From Hyunsoonleella ulvae (GTDB lineage: Bacteria > Bacteroidota > Bacteroidia > Flavobacteriales > Flavobacteriaceae), in NCBI RefSeq assembly GCF_016827605.1, contig NZ_JAEPJQ010000009.1:35360-99359 (forward strand): a stretch of 64,000 nt of DNA, read 5' to 3'. Both the position numbers and the translations under genes were made by a program. Positions within the stretch are counted from its first letter, which is position 1. Every line of letters starts with the position of its first letter. The notes beneath the pieces are model-generated. The model was given only the letters and a program-made list of their open reading frames with translations, had not been told where the DNA came from and searched no databases. Shown piece after piece: positions 16,877-26,266 of this stretch.

Positions 16877-17425
16877 TTACTTTTCAAAAATCTTTGTTTC
16901 TAAACCATCAATGCTTTTGGTATTTTTTTCTTTCCAATAATTTTCAATCCGTTCTTTGCCTTGTTTTTCTGCCCAAGCATTTAGTTGTTGACGCTCTTCT
17001 TTAAAATCCATAAACGGCACTGCAAACCCACAAGAGGTTTGTACGCTTTCAACTTTCATCTCTACAATTTGTCTCGTTCCTGGTATTTCTGGGAAATGGT
17101 TCTTGTTATTTTGAAATTCAGCATCCCTTTCGTGATATACCTTGGCACTTCCATATAGCCTAAGAATAAGTGGCTTAGCTTCAAAAGAACAAAACATTAT
17201 GGTCATTCTGTTATTTTCTAATATATGTGCAGCAGTTTCATTGCCACTACCAGTTAGATTTAACCAAAGTACAGTATTTTTATCTGTAACTTTAAAACTA
17301 TCGGCTAATCCTTTTGGCGATAAATTTATTCTACCATCTGCTGCTGCAGTAGCTACAAAAAATATATGTTGTGCTTCAATGAATGTTTGAAGTTTTGATG
17401 TGATTTCAGTAAAAAATTTTGCCAT
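16877..17425 (-). CDS. Pyridoxamine 5'-phosphate oxidase-like flavin-binding protein
   Basis: A 182-residue protein of the PNPOx-like split-barrel fold: FFVATAAADGRINLSPKG, VLWLNLTGSGNETAAHILENN and MTIMFCSFEAKPLILRLYG are characteristic strands of this group, which binds FMN or F420. The C-terminal SVQTSCGFAVPFMDF is typical of the subgroup annotated as pyridoxamine 5'-phosphate oxidase family; true PdxH activity is unlikely because the PLP-binding arginine motifs of PdxH are not evident. Substrate unknown. It lies between a CocE-type hydrolase and the small GIY-YIG gene. Confidence 0.85.
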   Translation of the reverse strand: MAKFFTEITSKLQTFIEAQHIFFVATAAADGRINLSPKGLADSFKVTDKNTVLWLNLTGSGNETAAHILENNRMTIMFCSFEAKPLILRLYGSAKVYHERDAEFQNNKNHFPEIPGTRQIVEMKVESVQTSCGFAVPFMDFKEERQQLNAWAEKQGKERIENYWKEKNTKSIDGLETKIFEK

Positions 17426-17450
17426 GTATTTTTATTTTTCAAACTGATTA

Positions 17451-19265
17451 TTAGAATGTTTCAAGTCCGTTAACAACAGGTAAAGTAAGCTTTGTTTTAT
17501 CTAAATCTATAGTTAATTCTGTACCAGGTTCTGGGTGGAGCGTATACTCTTTATCACTTGAAAAAATCATCAAACCAATTTGTTGTCCAGCTTTTATAAT
17601 TTGGTCATCTGGCTGTAAATCAAAACTAACGGAGTAAAATTTACCGGGTTTTAAAGGTTTGCTTTTGGTCAACGATTTATAGTTTTGGGGATCTGCCCAC
17701 CCGCGTGTGATAATATTATCTGTTAGTTTAGTACCTCTGCCATTATTCCATGGTAAAGAGACTAACCAAACGGATAGATTTACAGCTGGTTTACTACTAG
17801 ACAGCGTTACTGTAATTTTTGGTACGCCTGATATATGAACATCTTTGCTAAGCTTAGGCGTAACATAAAGTAACCTGTGTGTTGTTATTTCTGCTTTTGC
17901 CAATGTGTTGCCACTAAAAGAATAATTATCAATTAAGGTTTCTGTATGTTGCAGCTCAGGAGTTGTTAGTGTTAAACCTCCAGCTTTTGGAGCCCCTGAA
18001 GTAAGATGTAGTGTTACGTTTTTAGATTTTGGGTTTGGGTAATCTGCATAAGGAGTTGGGTTTTTTACATTATCATTTTCACGAACAATGAATGCTTTGT
18101 TTGGTTCATTTTCAATGCCGTTATCAATACCATGTAAGTAATGTGTAAACCATTTGTTCATCATAGATATGGGAGGAGGGCCTCCATGTCCGTATTGATG
18201 GTAATAAATAGCAGTTTCCAATCCCATTTCCTTAGCCTTTTTATATATTCTGTAACTATGTTCTGGCATCACATTCCAATCGTTAAACCCGTGAGACATT
18301 AACATGGCGGCTTTCATGGGAGCCATATCATTTAAATAATCTCTTCCAGCCCAAAAATCGTTGTAATCTCCAGTAATCCTGTCCATACCGTTTTTCATTT
18401 CGGTATCTCTTACTCTTTTATTGTTTGAGGCGCGTTTTGCTTCATCGCCACTATGGATATAATCGTATAATACATCAATGTCTTCACCAAGATAACCGCC
18501 TGGAGAACGTACTAAACCATTACTTCTATAATAATGATAATAGGAAGTGTTTGGTGCTACAGGGATTATAACTTCTAATCCGTCAACTCCAGTAGTTGCA
18601 GCAGCAAGCGGTATAGTACCGTTATAGGATGTTCCTGTCATACCCACTTTGCCAGTACTCCAAAAGGCTTTCGCTTCTTCATTACCATAAGGTTCTGTGT
18701 AACCTTTAGCACGACCATTTAGCCAGTCGATTACCGCTTTAGGTGCCAAAGATTCGTTATCGCCACCAACTGTTGGGGAACCCTGAGATAGCCCTGTACC
18801 GGGAGATGAGGAATGTACAACAATATAACCTCTTGGCACCCAGGTTTTAATTTGTGAATTTGATATTATTGGGCGTTTGCCAAGGCGTGTTACTTCAGGG
18901 TGTACACGTTCGGGTCCCATTTCTCCCAATTCATGTTTTACATCCCAAAATACACCATCTATATCAGGTGCAACGCCTGCATAATATGGACTCGACTCAT
19001 AAATTACGGGTAGTTTTAAACCTTCGGTATCGGTTTGGTAGGGACGTGTTACATCTACATGCATTCTATCTAGTTTGCCATCGCCGTCAGAATCAAATTC
19101 TGTTTCAACAAATACATCATGTCTAATCCATTGTTCAGGTGTATTAAAAGCTTCAACTATTTGAGCTTCTCCATCTTTGAAAACTGGTTTTGATTCTTGA
19201 GCTATTACTGTATAAGCTAGAATAAAAGCCAATACACTAAAACTGTATCTTGATAAATTTTTCAT
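17451..19265 (-). CDS. CocE/NonD family hydrolase, secreted (Xaa-Pro dipeptidyl-peptidase-like)
   Basis: A 604-residue alpha/beta hydrolase with a signal peptide (YSFSVLAFILAYTVIAQ). The nucleophile is the serine of GTSYNG (about residue 215), the acid is in SHGFNDWNVMPEHS and the histidine in YHQYGHGG; a C-terminal jelly-roll domain (from about residue 430) ends the protein. This matches the S15/CocE family, which cleaves X-Pro dipeptides or esters. Secretion suggests a role in extracellular peptide use. It starts 1 nt after the stop of the NTF2-like gene on the same strand, so they are co-transcribed. Confidence 0.9.
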   Translation of the reverse strand: MKNLSRYSFSVLAFILAYTVIAQESKPVFKDGEAQIVEAFNTPEQWIRHDVFVETEFDSDGDGKLDRMHVDVTRPYQTDTEGLKLPVIYESSPYYAGVAPDIDGVFWDVKHELGEMGPERVHPEVTRLGKRPIISNSQIKTWVPRGYIVVHSSSPGTGLSQGSPTVGGDNESLAPKAVIDWLNGRAKGYTEPYGNEEAKAFWSTGKVGMTGTSYNGTIPLAAATTGVDGLEVIIPVAPNTSYYHYYRSNGLVRSPGGYLGEDIDVLYDYIHSGDEAKRASNNKRVRDTEMKNGMDRITGDYNDFWAGRDYLNDMAPMKAAMLMSHGFNDWNVMPEHSYRIYKKAKEMGLETAIYYHQYGHGGPPPISMMNKWFTHYLHGIDNGIENEPNKAFIVRENDNVKNPTPYADYPNPKSKNVTLHLTSGAPKAGGLTLTTPELQHTETLIDNYSFSGNTLAKAEITTHRLLYVTPKLSKDVHISGVPKITVTLSSSKPAVNLSVWLVSLPWNNGRGTKLTDNIITRGWADPQNYKSLTKSKPLKPGKFYSVSFDLQPDDQIIKAGQQIGLMIFSSDKEYTLHPEPGTELTIDLDKTKLTLPVVNGLETF

Positions 19266-19266
19266 A

Positions 19267-19812
19267 TTACTTCTTTATTGGAAGGTATTTTTTAGGAATT
19301 AAATTGTCTTCAGTTTCTTGAGCCCAAAAAATGTTTGCAATCCACCAACGGTTTTCATCGTTTATAAGCTGAATGCTATTTATACCACGCATAAAGGGTT
19401 CCTTGTCATCTTTACTATGATAGCATTCGTAAGTGCTAAACACATGGGCTATATTTCCAAAGGTATTTACTTTTCTATTGATTTCTTTTTCAATAAAACC
19501 ATTCATTTTTAACCACTTTTTAGAATTGTTAATGTAATCTTGAGGGGTTAAATACTTGGCTTTATATACATCATCCTGATTCATGCCAGTAGGAATTAAT
19601 TTTGCCCCCGGATAGAACAAAAATTTAAATTGTTTCCAATTGCGTTCTTCTTCCTTTTCAGCAGAAATAACTTGGTAAAGTGTTTTTATGGTTTTATCAA
19701 GTGTGCGTACTTTAGAACTGTCTATTACAAATTCTTTTTTTTCAGATGTTTTCTGTGCTTGTATTGCAATTGTAAAACAGCACAATGAAACTACTATTAA
19801 TACTTTTTTCAT
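19267..19812 (-). CDS. Secreted NTF2-like hypothetical protein
   Basis: A 181-residue protein with a signal peptide (LIVVSLCCFTIAIQAQ). The body looks like the NTF2/SnoaL-like cone fold: an N-terminal helical part with SVIS-type spacing, an aromatic-rich centre (FKFLFYPGAKLIP), and the C-terminal strands SIQLINDENRWWIANIFW, which is the hallmark of such domains. No catalytic residues can be named. It directly precedes the CocE-type hydrolase with a 1-nt gap and may act with it in the periplasm. Confidence 0.75.
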   Translation of the reverse strand: MKKVLIVVSLCCFTIAIQAQKTSEKKEFVIDSSKVRTLDKTIKTLYQVISAEKEEERNWKQFKFLFYPGAKLIPTGMNQDDVYKAKYLTPQDYINNSKKWLKMNGFIEKEINRKVNTFGNIAHVFSTYECYHSKDDKEPFMRGINSIQLINDENRWWIANIFWAQETEDNLIPKKYLPIKK

Positions 19813-19978
19813 CTTTTAGTCTATATGAAATACGATGCAAAATAATGAATTACTTACCCACAAAAGGTTAACGCCATCATAAAATTATTGTACTAAAAAG
19901 TTCTTGTGGATTCAGATAAGGTAAATTCGTAATGATAGTGTAGTAATGTTGAATTTAATGCATTAAAATGGTAAATGC

Positions 19979-20437
19979 TTACTTGTATATTTTTTTAATT
20001 CTATCAAGGTTACGCTTATTGTCACGATCTTTTATGGTTTCACGTTTATCGTATAGTTTTTTTCCTCGGGCTAGGGCAATATCGAGTTTAGCTAAGCCTT
20101 TATCATTAATAAATAAACGTAATGGTATAATGGTGAGCCCAGAGTTTTTAACTTCTTTTTCTAGTTTTTTTAGCTCACGCTTATTTAAAAGTAGTTTTCT
20201 TGTAGCTTTAGGTTTATGGTTATAGTAGTTGCCAAAGGCATACTCTTCAACAGTCATGTTTACTACAAAAAGTTCTCCACGCTCATTAAACTCACAGAAA
20301 CTTTCTGCAATAGAAGCCTTGCCACTTCTTATAGATTTTATTTCGGTACCGGTTAACACAATGCCAGCAGTATATTTATCCAATATCTCATATTGAAAAC
20401 GTGCTTTTCTATTCAGTATGTTTACCGTTTTTTGCAT
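19979..20437 (-). CDS. smpB: SsrA-binding protein SmpB
   Basis: Partner of tmRNA in ribosome rescue. MQKTVNILNRKARFQYEILD, then GIVLTGTEIKSIRSGKASIAES, a central beta-barrel part with YNHKPKATRKLLLNKREL, and the basic C-terminal tail (LARGKKLYDKRETIKDRD) are all standard. I choose ATG 20437 (152 residues) rather than an upstream ATG at 20470, because homologues begin near MQK and a -7 box lies between the two. The tail after KRD is short. The tmRNA gene itself is not in the window. Confidence 0.96.
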   Translation of the reverse strand: MQKTVNILNRKARFQYEILDKYTAGIVLTGTEIKSIRSGKASIAESFCEFNERGELFVVNMTVEEYAFGNYYNHKPKATRKLLLNKRELKKLEKEVKNSGLTIIPLRLFINDKGLAKLDIALARGKKLYDKRETIKDRDNKRNLDRIKKIYK

Positions 20438-20442
20438 GGGAG

Positions 20443-20450
20443 CAAAACTA
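20443..20450 (-). promoter_or_regulatory. smpB: -7 box TAGTTTTG of smpB
   Basis: Exact TAnnTTTG on the minus strand, ending 5 nt before the chosen ATG at 20437. It rules out the upstream ATG at 20470 as the main start and suggests a leaderless message. Confidence 0.6.
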
Positions 20451-20608
20451 CATAAATTCCCGTAAAGCAAGCCCGTTAATGTATTACTTTATATTATAAA
20501 CCTCTAAATCAGGGTAAGGGTTGAGATGTAAAAAACGTTAAATAAAGACTAATCGTTTTTTTAATCCATGTAAATGCTAGTATTTTAGCATAATAGCGTT
20601 TATTTAAT

Positions 20609-22207
20609 ATGAAGAGATTTTTACAAGTAATTGTTTTGGCTACAATTGTGTCATCCTGTGCAAGTATTAAAAAGCACAACGTACAGATTACCAAATTACA
20701 TGCGGTTGATGATTTAAAAGAAGATGTAGATAAATTGTATCATCAATTAAAAAAGCATCATCCAAAGTTATATCAATACACACCAAAAGACATCATGGAA
20801 TTTAAATTTGATAGCTTAAAAACATCTATCAAAATACCCATGAACTCTCGTGATTTTTATAAAAAACTAGCTCCAGTTTTAACTAATGTTAGGCAAGGAC
20901 ATGTATCCATCCGTCCACAAGGGAAGCAGTTTACAAGAAAAGAACGTAAGGTTTTAAAAGAGAAGAAATTTGAGTTTTACGATTTGGATTTTGATTACAG
21001 AGATAGCAAGCTTTATGTTAAACGTACTATTGGTAAAGATTCAACTTTTGTCGGAGCAGAAGTTTTAAATATAGCAGGAGAATCTGCACCAGAATTAGTT
21101 GAAACGTATAAAACACGTTTTGCTTCAGATGGATTTAATACCACACTTTTTGATAGGTTTGTAAGCAAAGGTTTTAAGGCTTTTTATGTAAGGGATAAAG
21201 GGTTTTTAGATAGCTTGAAAGTGACGTTTAAAACCAAAGATTCTACCTTTTCTAAGGTATTTAAGCGTGTACCAAAAAAGAAAAAGAAAAATACAGATTC
21301 TACATCGACGCAAAAAGATAGTATCAAAGTACCTAAACCTAAAAAGCTCACTAAGCAGGAAAAGGATAGTTTAAAAGCAGCTGCTAAAAAAAGAAAAGCA
21401 TTCAATAAAAAACATGGGTACATTGCAAGAACAAAGGAGTATACCAGAAATTTTAAGTTTATTGGAGAAGATAGCACTGTTGCTTACATGAAAATACGAG
21501 GATTTTCAAATGGGAATTACAAGAAGTTTTACGAGGAGAGTTTTAAAAAAATAGATTCAGCTAGGGCAAAACACTTCATTTTAGATTTGCGTGATAATGG
21601 TGGCGGGCGTATTGCAGAAATAGAGCGTTTATATTCTTACTTAACCGATAAGGAATTTCAATTTATTACAGAAAGTGAAGTAAATAGTAGACTTCCTGTT
21701 TTAAAATCAATAATGAGTAATACTACGCCAACGGGGCTTAAGGTACTATCTGGTGTATTCTCTCCTATTTTAATTGTACAGAACCTACTTAGGGTAAAAA
21801 AGAAAGATGATAAATTGTATTATAAATTTAAATATGCTAAACCAGAAGAACCCAACCCATTAAACTTTAAAGGAAAAGTATATGTGTTAATTAATGGTAA
21901 TTCATTTTCTGCCTCTTCCATAATTTCAACAAATTTACATGCTACAAAACGAGCTACTTTTGTAGGAGAGGAAACAGGTGGGGCATATAATGGTACCGTA
22001 GCAGGGTTTTACAAACTCTACGAATTACCCAACTCTAAATTGATTGCTAGAATTGGGTTAATGCAAATTGAAGCGCCTTATAAACAGAATCCCGATGGTT
22101 ATGGCATAAAACCAGATATTGAAATCTTACCTACAGTTGAAGATGTGCAACAGCAGAAAGATCCTGAATTGGATTGGATACTTCAAGATATAGAAAAAAA
22201 TAGGTAG
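20609..22207 (+). CDS. S41 family peptidase, lipoprotein
   Basis: A 532-residue predicted lipoprotein (lipobox around VSSCAS, Cys17). It has an N-terminal helical region, a PDZ-like stretch, and a C-terminal S41 (tail-specific protease) domain: AKHFILDLRDNGGGRI, the catalytic serine within NGNSFSASSI near residues 430-437, and GEETGGAYNGT. Between the PDZ-like part and the protease lies a very lysine-rich linker (roughly residues 222-270, KKKKKNTDSTSTQ and on) of low complexity. The family degrades misfolded or C-terminally tagged envelope proteins. It stands alone between smpB (divergent) and lpdA. Confidence 0.88.
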   Translation: MKRFLQVIVLATIVSSCASIKKHNVQITKLHAVDDLKEDVDKLYHQLKKHHPKLYQYTPKDIMEFKFDSLKTSIKIPMNSRDFYKKLAPVLTNVRQGHVSIRPQGKQFTRKERKVLKEKKFEFYDLDFDYRDSKLYVKRTIGKDSTFVGAEVLNIAGESAPELVETYKTRFASDGFNTTLFDRFVSKGFKAFYVRDKGFLDSLKVTFKTKDSTFSKVFKRVPKKKKKNTDSTSTQKDSIKVPKPKKLTKQEKDSLKAAAKKRKAFNKKHGYIARTKEYTRNFKFIGEDSTVAYMKIRGFSNGNYKKFYEESFKKIDSARAKHFILDLRDNGGGRIAEIERLYSYLTDKEFQFITESEVNSRLPVLKSIMSNTTPTGLKVLSGVFSPILIVQNLLRVKKKDDKLYYKFKYAKPEEPNPLNFKGKVYVLINGNSFSASSIISTNLHATKRATFVGEETGGAYNGTVAGFYKLYELPNSKLIARIGLMQIEAPYKQNPDGYGIKPDIEILPTVEDVQQQKDPELDWILQDIEKNR

Positions 22208-22314
22208 ATAGTAACTGTCATTGTGTTTTTGTTAAAATATGAGATGAAAATTTAACGTATCGTATTTCTACTTTGATAACACCTTTTTTTTATGGTGTAA
22301 ATGTAAAACATTCG

Positions 22315-22322
22315 TATTTTTG
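22315..22322 (+). promoter_or_regulatory. lpdA: -7 box TATTTTTG of lpdA
   Basis: Exact TAnnTTTG located 34 nt before the lpdA ATG, giving a normal short leader. Confidence 0.45.
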
Positions 22323-22356
22323 ATATCCGTTTTAAATTAATATTCAAAAAATTTTT

Positions 22357-23757
22357 ATGAATTCATATGATGTAGCCGTAATAGGTTCAGGACCAGGAGG
22401 GTATGTGGCAGCGATTCGTTGCGCACAATTAGGCATGAAAACTGCAATTATCGAAAAATACAGTACACTTGGTGGTACTTGTTTAAATGTAGGTTGTATA
22501 CCTAGTAAGGCGCTTTTAGATTCTTCGCACCACTACGAAGACGCTATTAAACATTTTGAGGAACACGGTATTGAAATTCCTGGAGACGTAAAAGTGAATT
22601 TAGAAAAGATGATTGCACGAAAGCAGTCTGTAGTAGATCAAACTACTGGAGGTATTGATTTCTTAATGAAGAAGAATGAGATTGATGTGTATCACGGTTT
22701 AGGGAGTTTTAAAGATGCTACCCATATTAAGATAGAGGGCGAGGAAACCACTGAGATTGAAGCTAAAAAAACAATTATAGCTACAGGGAGTAAGCCGTCT
22801 ACATTACCATTTATTGAAATTGATAAGGAGCGTATCATTACATCAACAGAAGCTTTAAAACTTAAAGAAATTCCAAAACATCTTATTATCATTGGTGGAG
22901 GTGTAATAGGATTAGAATTAGGGCAAGTATATAAAAGACTTGGTGCTGAAGTTACTGTAGTTGAGTATATGGATAGAATAATTCCAACTATGGATGCAGG
23001 ACTTTCTAAGGAATTGAATAAAGTATTCAAGAAGGCAAAATTCAAAATGCAAGTGTCTCACAAGGTAAAATCTGTGGAGCGCAAGGGCGATGAGGTTATT
23101 GTAAAAGCAGATAATAAAAAAGGAGAAGAAGTAGAATTTAAAGGCGATTACTGTTTGGTTTCTGTTGGACGTCGTCCATACACAAGTGGATTAAATGCTG
23201 AAGCTGCAGGTGTGAAGTTGGATGATAGAGGTAGAGTAGAGGTAGATGCCCATTTACAAACATCCGCATCTAATATTTACGCCATTGGCGATGTAGTTAA
23301 AGGCGCCATGTTAGCACATAAGGCAGAAGAAGAAGGTGTGTTTGTAGCTGAAACCATTGCAGGACAAAAACCACATATAGATTATAATTTAATTCCTGGA
23401 GTAGTATATACATGGCCAGAAGTAGCAGCTGTTGGAAAAACAGAGGAGGAACTTAAAGAAGCAGGTATTGCTTATAAATCAGGTTCTTTCCCAATGCGAG
23501 CCTTAGGTAGAAGTCGTGCTAGTATGGATTTAGATGGGTTTGTAAAGATTTTAGCAGATAAAACTACTGATGAAATTTTAGGGGTACACATGATAGGTGC
23601 CAGAGCTGCAGATATGATAGCAGAAGCAGTAGTAGCTATGGAATATCGTGCTAGTGCTGAAGACATATCTCGTATGTCTCATGCGCATCCAACGTTTACT
23701 GAAGCCATTAAAGAAGCAGCTTTAGCAGCTACTGAAGATAGGGCGTTGCATATATAA
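22357..23757 (+). CDS. lpdA: Dihydrolipoyl dehydrogenase
   Basis: E3 component of 2-oxoacid dehydrogenase and glycine-cleavage complexes: reoxidises dihydrolipoyl groups with NAD. The 466-residue protein has the FAD motif VIGSGPGGYVAAI, the redox-active disulfide GGTCLNVGCIPSK (Cys42 and Cys47), the NAD-binding IIGGGVIGLELG, YAIGDVVKGAMLAHKAEEEG and the C-terminal HAHPTFTEAIKEAALA with the active-site His-Glu pair. It is a single gene with its own -7 box and a strong terminator 25 bp after the stop. Confidence 0.96.
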   Translation: MNSYDVAVIGSGPGGYVAAIRCAQLGMKTAIIEKYSTLGGTCLNVGCIPSKALLDSSHHYEDAIKHFEEHGIEIPGDVKVNLEKMIARKQSVVDQTTGGIDFLMKKNEIDVYHGLGSFKDATHIKIEGEETTEIEAKKTIIATGSKPSTLPFIEIDKERIITSTEALKLKEIPKHLIIIGGGVIGLELGQVYKRLGAEVTVVEYMDRIIPTMDAGLSKELNKVFKKAKFKMQVSHKVKSVERKGDEVIVKADNKKGEEVEFKGDYCLVSVGRRPYTSGLNAEAAGVKLDDRGRVEVDAHLQTSASNIYAIGDVVKGAMLAHKAEEEGVFVAETIAGQKPHIDYNLIPGVVYTWPEVAAVGKTEEELKEAGIAYKSGSFPMRALGRSRASMDLDGFVKILADKTTDEILGVHMIGARAADMIAEAVVAMEYRASAEDISRMSHAHPTFTEAIKEAALAATEDRALHI

Positions 23758-23780
23758 AGTTGTTTACAATTTTGATTTAT

Positions 23781-23812
23781 AAAGACGAACTAAATTTAGT
23801 TCGTCTTTTTTT
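23781..23812 (+). terminator. Rho-independent terminator of lpdA
   Basis: AAAGACGAACTAAA and its exact complement form a 14-bp perfect stem (23781-23808) followed by a T run; it lies 24 bp after the lpdA stop. Confidence 0.9.
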
Positions 23813-23858
23813 GTTTAATAATTTAACATTTTATTCAAACAAAATAAATGTTATTGTG

Positions 23859-23866
23859 TAATTTTG
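23859..23866 (+). promoter_or_regulatory. -7 box TAATTTTG of the TonB receptor operon
   Basis: Exact TAnnTTTG 18 nt before the ATG at 23885. Confidence 0.5.
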
Positions 23867-23884
23867 TGACTTATAAATTGTTTT

Positions 23885-26263
23885 ATGGTGTACCCAAAAC
23901 TATTGTGTTTTCAAATCGTACTGTTATTTTCAGTATTACTCTCAGCTCAAAATAAGCATACCGTTAGTGGTACAATTACAGATGTTTCAAATGGGGAAAC
24001 GCTTTTTGGTGCTTCGGTATTTTTAGAAGGTACAACAATAGGGACAATAACAAATGAGTATGGATTTTATTCTATAACGGCAGAAGCAGGCGAATATAAT
24101 CTCATAGTATCTTATGTGGGGTATGCCACTTCTAATAAGAAAATCAATTTAAACAACAATCAAAGTATAGATTTTGAAATAGCAGAAGCTTCAACAGAAT
24201 TAGAAGAAGTGCTTATTGTGGCTGAGGAATCAGAGCGTCTTGATATTAAGTCGCCGCAGATGAGTGTTTCTAAACTAAAAGTAAGTACTATTAAGCAGAT
24301 GCCAGTGGTTTTGGGAGAGGTAGACATTATAAAATCTATACAATTGTTACCAGGAGTTACAAGTGGTGCTGAAGGTTCTGCAGGATTTAATGTACGAGGA
24401 GGAGCTGCCGATCAAAATTTGGTGCTTTTAGATGAAGCAATCATATACAACACCTCACATTTATTTGGATTCTTCTCGGTGTTTAACGCAGATGCTATAA
24501 AAGATGTAAAACTTTATAAGGGAGGTATTCCGGCACGTTTTGGTGGCCGTGTGTCCTCTGTCTTGGATGTGCGTCAAAAAGATGGCAATAGTAAGAATTT
24601 TGAGCTTAATGGAGGTATTGGTTTAATATCTAGTAGGCTTTCAGCCGAAGGCCCTGTATTTAATGACAAAGGCTCTTTTTTAGTAGCGGGCAGAGGATCT
24701 TATGCACATTTGTTTCTGCAAGCCTCTGGAGAAGATAATTCAGCCTATTTTTATGATTTAAATTTAAAAACAAATTACAATATCGATAAAAAAAATAAGT
24801 TGTTTTTATCAGGTTATTTCGGGAGGGATGAATTCAATTTTGGAGCTAATTTTAATAGTGGTTATGGTAATGCTTCAGGTAATTTAAGGTGGAACCATAT
24901 TTTTAGTGACAAAGTGTTTTCCAACTTATCATTTGTATATAGTGACTACGATTATATACTAGATTTTAAATCTTTTGAGTTTGATTGGATTTCAGAAATT
25001 ACCAATTATAATATCAAGTACGATATAAGTTACTATCAAAGTAATGATTTGCAACTAGATTTTGGTTTTAGTGCCATTTACTATGATTTTAACCCAGGAG
25101 AAATTAACCCTACTTCAGAGACCTCATCAATTAACCCTCTGCTACTAGACCAAAAACGAGCCTTTGAAAATGGAATATACGCAAGTGCGGAATACAAGTT
25201 TTCAGATAAATTAACAGTTACTGCAGGTTTACGCTATAGTTATTTTATAAGGCAAGGTGGACAACCTTTAACAGAATATGAAAATGGATTGCCAATTGTT
25301 TACAACCAAGCTCTTGGTGTATACGAAGAAGGGAATGCAATAGGAGAAACGAATTTTGCAAGGAATGAGACTATAAAAACCTTTGGAAACTTAGAGCCTC
25401 GTTTAGCTTTAGCGTATCAATTAAACGAAACATCGTCGGTTAAAGCTGGGTACAGCCATACAGCACAATACATACATTTATTATCTAACACGTTATCCGT
25501 TACCCCGCTGGATGTTTGGACACCAAGTGGACGTTTTATAAAACCACAACTGTCAGATCAATATGCCATTGGGTATTTTAAGAACTTTAACGATAAAGAA
25601 TACTCATTAGAGGTGGAGGCCTATTATAAAACCGTGGATAACAGAATCGATTATGTTGATGGCTCAGATTTAATTGGACAAAATACGATAGAGACTGAAA
25701 TTTTAAATGGAGAATTAAGGGCTTATGGTCTAGAGTTTCTTGTAAGAAAAACAAAAGGGGATTTTAAAGGATGGTTGGCTTACACGATCTCAAAAGCAGA
25801 ACAACGAACTCCTGGAGGTGCTGCCGGCGGACCTGGAATTAATAATGGTAATTGGTATTATGCTGCTCAAGATAGAACACATGATGTATCTATAACAGGG
25901 AGCTATAAATTAAATGATAAATGGAATTTTGGTGCCAATTTAATTTATCAAACAGGACGTCCAGTAACCTATCCAGATGGTCAATATACTTATGAAGGTT
26001 TAAATATTGCAAATTTTTCAGATAGAAACGCAAGTAGGCTAACCGATTACCATCGTATTGATGTTTCGGCTACTTACAAACCAAATAGAAAACCAGATAA
26101 AAGATGGAAAGGCGAGTGGGTGTTTGGTATTTATAACATCTATAATCGCAGAAATGCAGCTTCAATTTCCTTTGGACAAAATAGAGAAACTGGTGCTAAT
26201 GAGGCTACTAGAACCGCTATTTTTGGTGTAGTGCCTTCAGTATCATATAATTTTAAATTTTAA
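23885..26263 (+). CDS. TonB-dependent receptor with N-terminal carboxypeptidase-regulatory-like domain
   Basis: A 792-residue outer-membrane receptor. Signal peptide (about residues 1-21), a carboxypeptidase-regulatory-like beta-sandwich (HTVSGTITDVSNGETLFGAS to about residue 105), a plug domain (QLLPGVTSGAEGSAGFNVRGG, then LDEAIIYNTSHLFGFFSVFN), and a 22-strand barrel to the C-terminal aromatic strand (VVPSVSYNFKF). The FNVRGGAADQNL plug motif and pairing with a DUF4249 protein mark the SusC-unrelated receptor group common in Flavobacteria. The ligand is unknown. The DUF4249 gene follows after a 3-nt gap. Confidence 0.93.
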   Translation: MVYPKLLCFQIVLLFSVLLSAQNKHTVSGTITDVSNGETLFGASVFLEGTTIGTITNEYGFYSITAEAGEYNLIVSYVGYATSNKKINLNNNQSIDFEIAEASTELEEVLIVAEESERLDIKSPQMSVSKLKVSTIKQMPVVLGEVDIIKSIQLLPGVTSGAEGSAGFNVRGGAADQNLVLLDEAIIYNTSHLFGFFSVFNADAIKDVKLYKGGIPARFGGRVSSVLDVRQKDGNSKNFELNGGIGLISSRLSAEGPVFNDKGSFLVAGRGSYAHLFLQASGEDNSAYFYDLNLKTNYNIDKKNKLFLSGYFGRDEFNFGANFNSGYGNASGNLRWNHIFSDKVFSNLSFVYSDYDYILDFKSFEFDWISEITNYNIKYDISYYQSNDLQLDFGFSAIYYDFNPGEINPTSETSSINPLLLDQKRAFENGIYASAEYKFSDKLTVTAGLRYSYFIRQGGQPLTEYENGLPIVYNQALGVYEEGNAIGETNFARNETIKTFGNLEPRLALAYQLNETSSVKAGYSHTAQYIHLLSNTLSVTPLDVWTPSGRFIKPQLSDQYAIGYFKNFNDKEYSLEVEAYYKTVDNRIDYVDGSDLIGQNTIETEILNGELRAYGLEFLVRKTKGDFKGWLAYTISKAEQRTPGGAAGGPGINNGNWYYAAQDRTHDVSITGSYKLNDKWNFGANLIYQTGRPVTYPDGQYTYEGLNIANFSDRNASRLTDYHRIDVSATYKPNRKPDKRWKGEWVFGIYNIYNRRNAASISFGQNRETGANEATRTAIFGVVPSVSYNFKF

Positions 26264-26266
26264 ATC

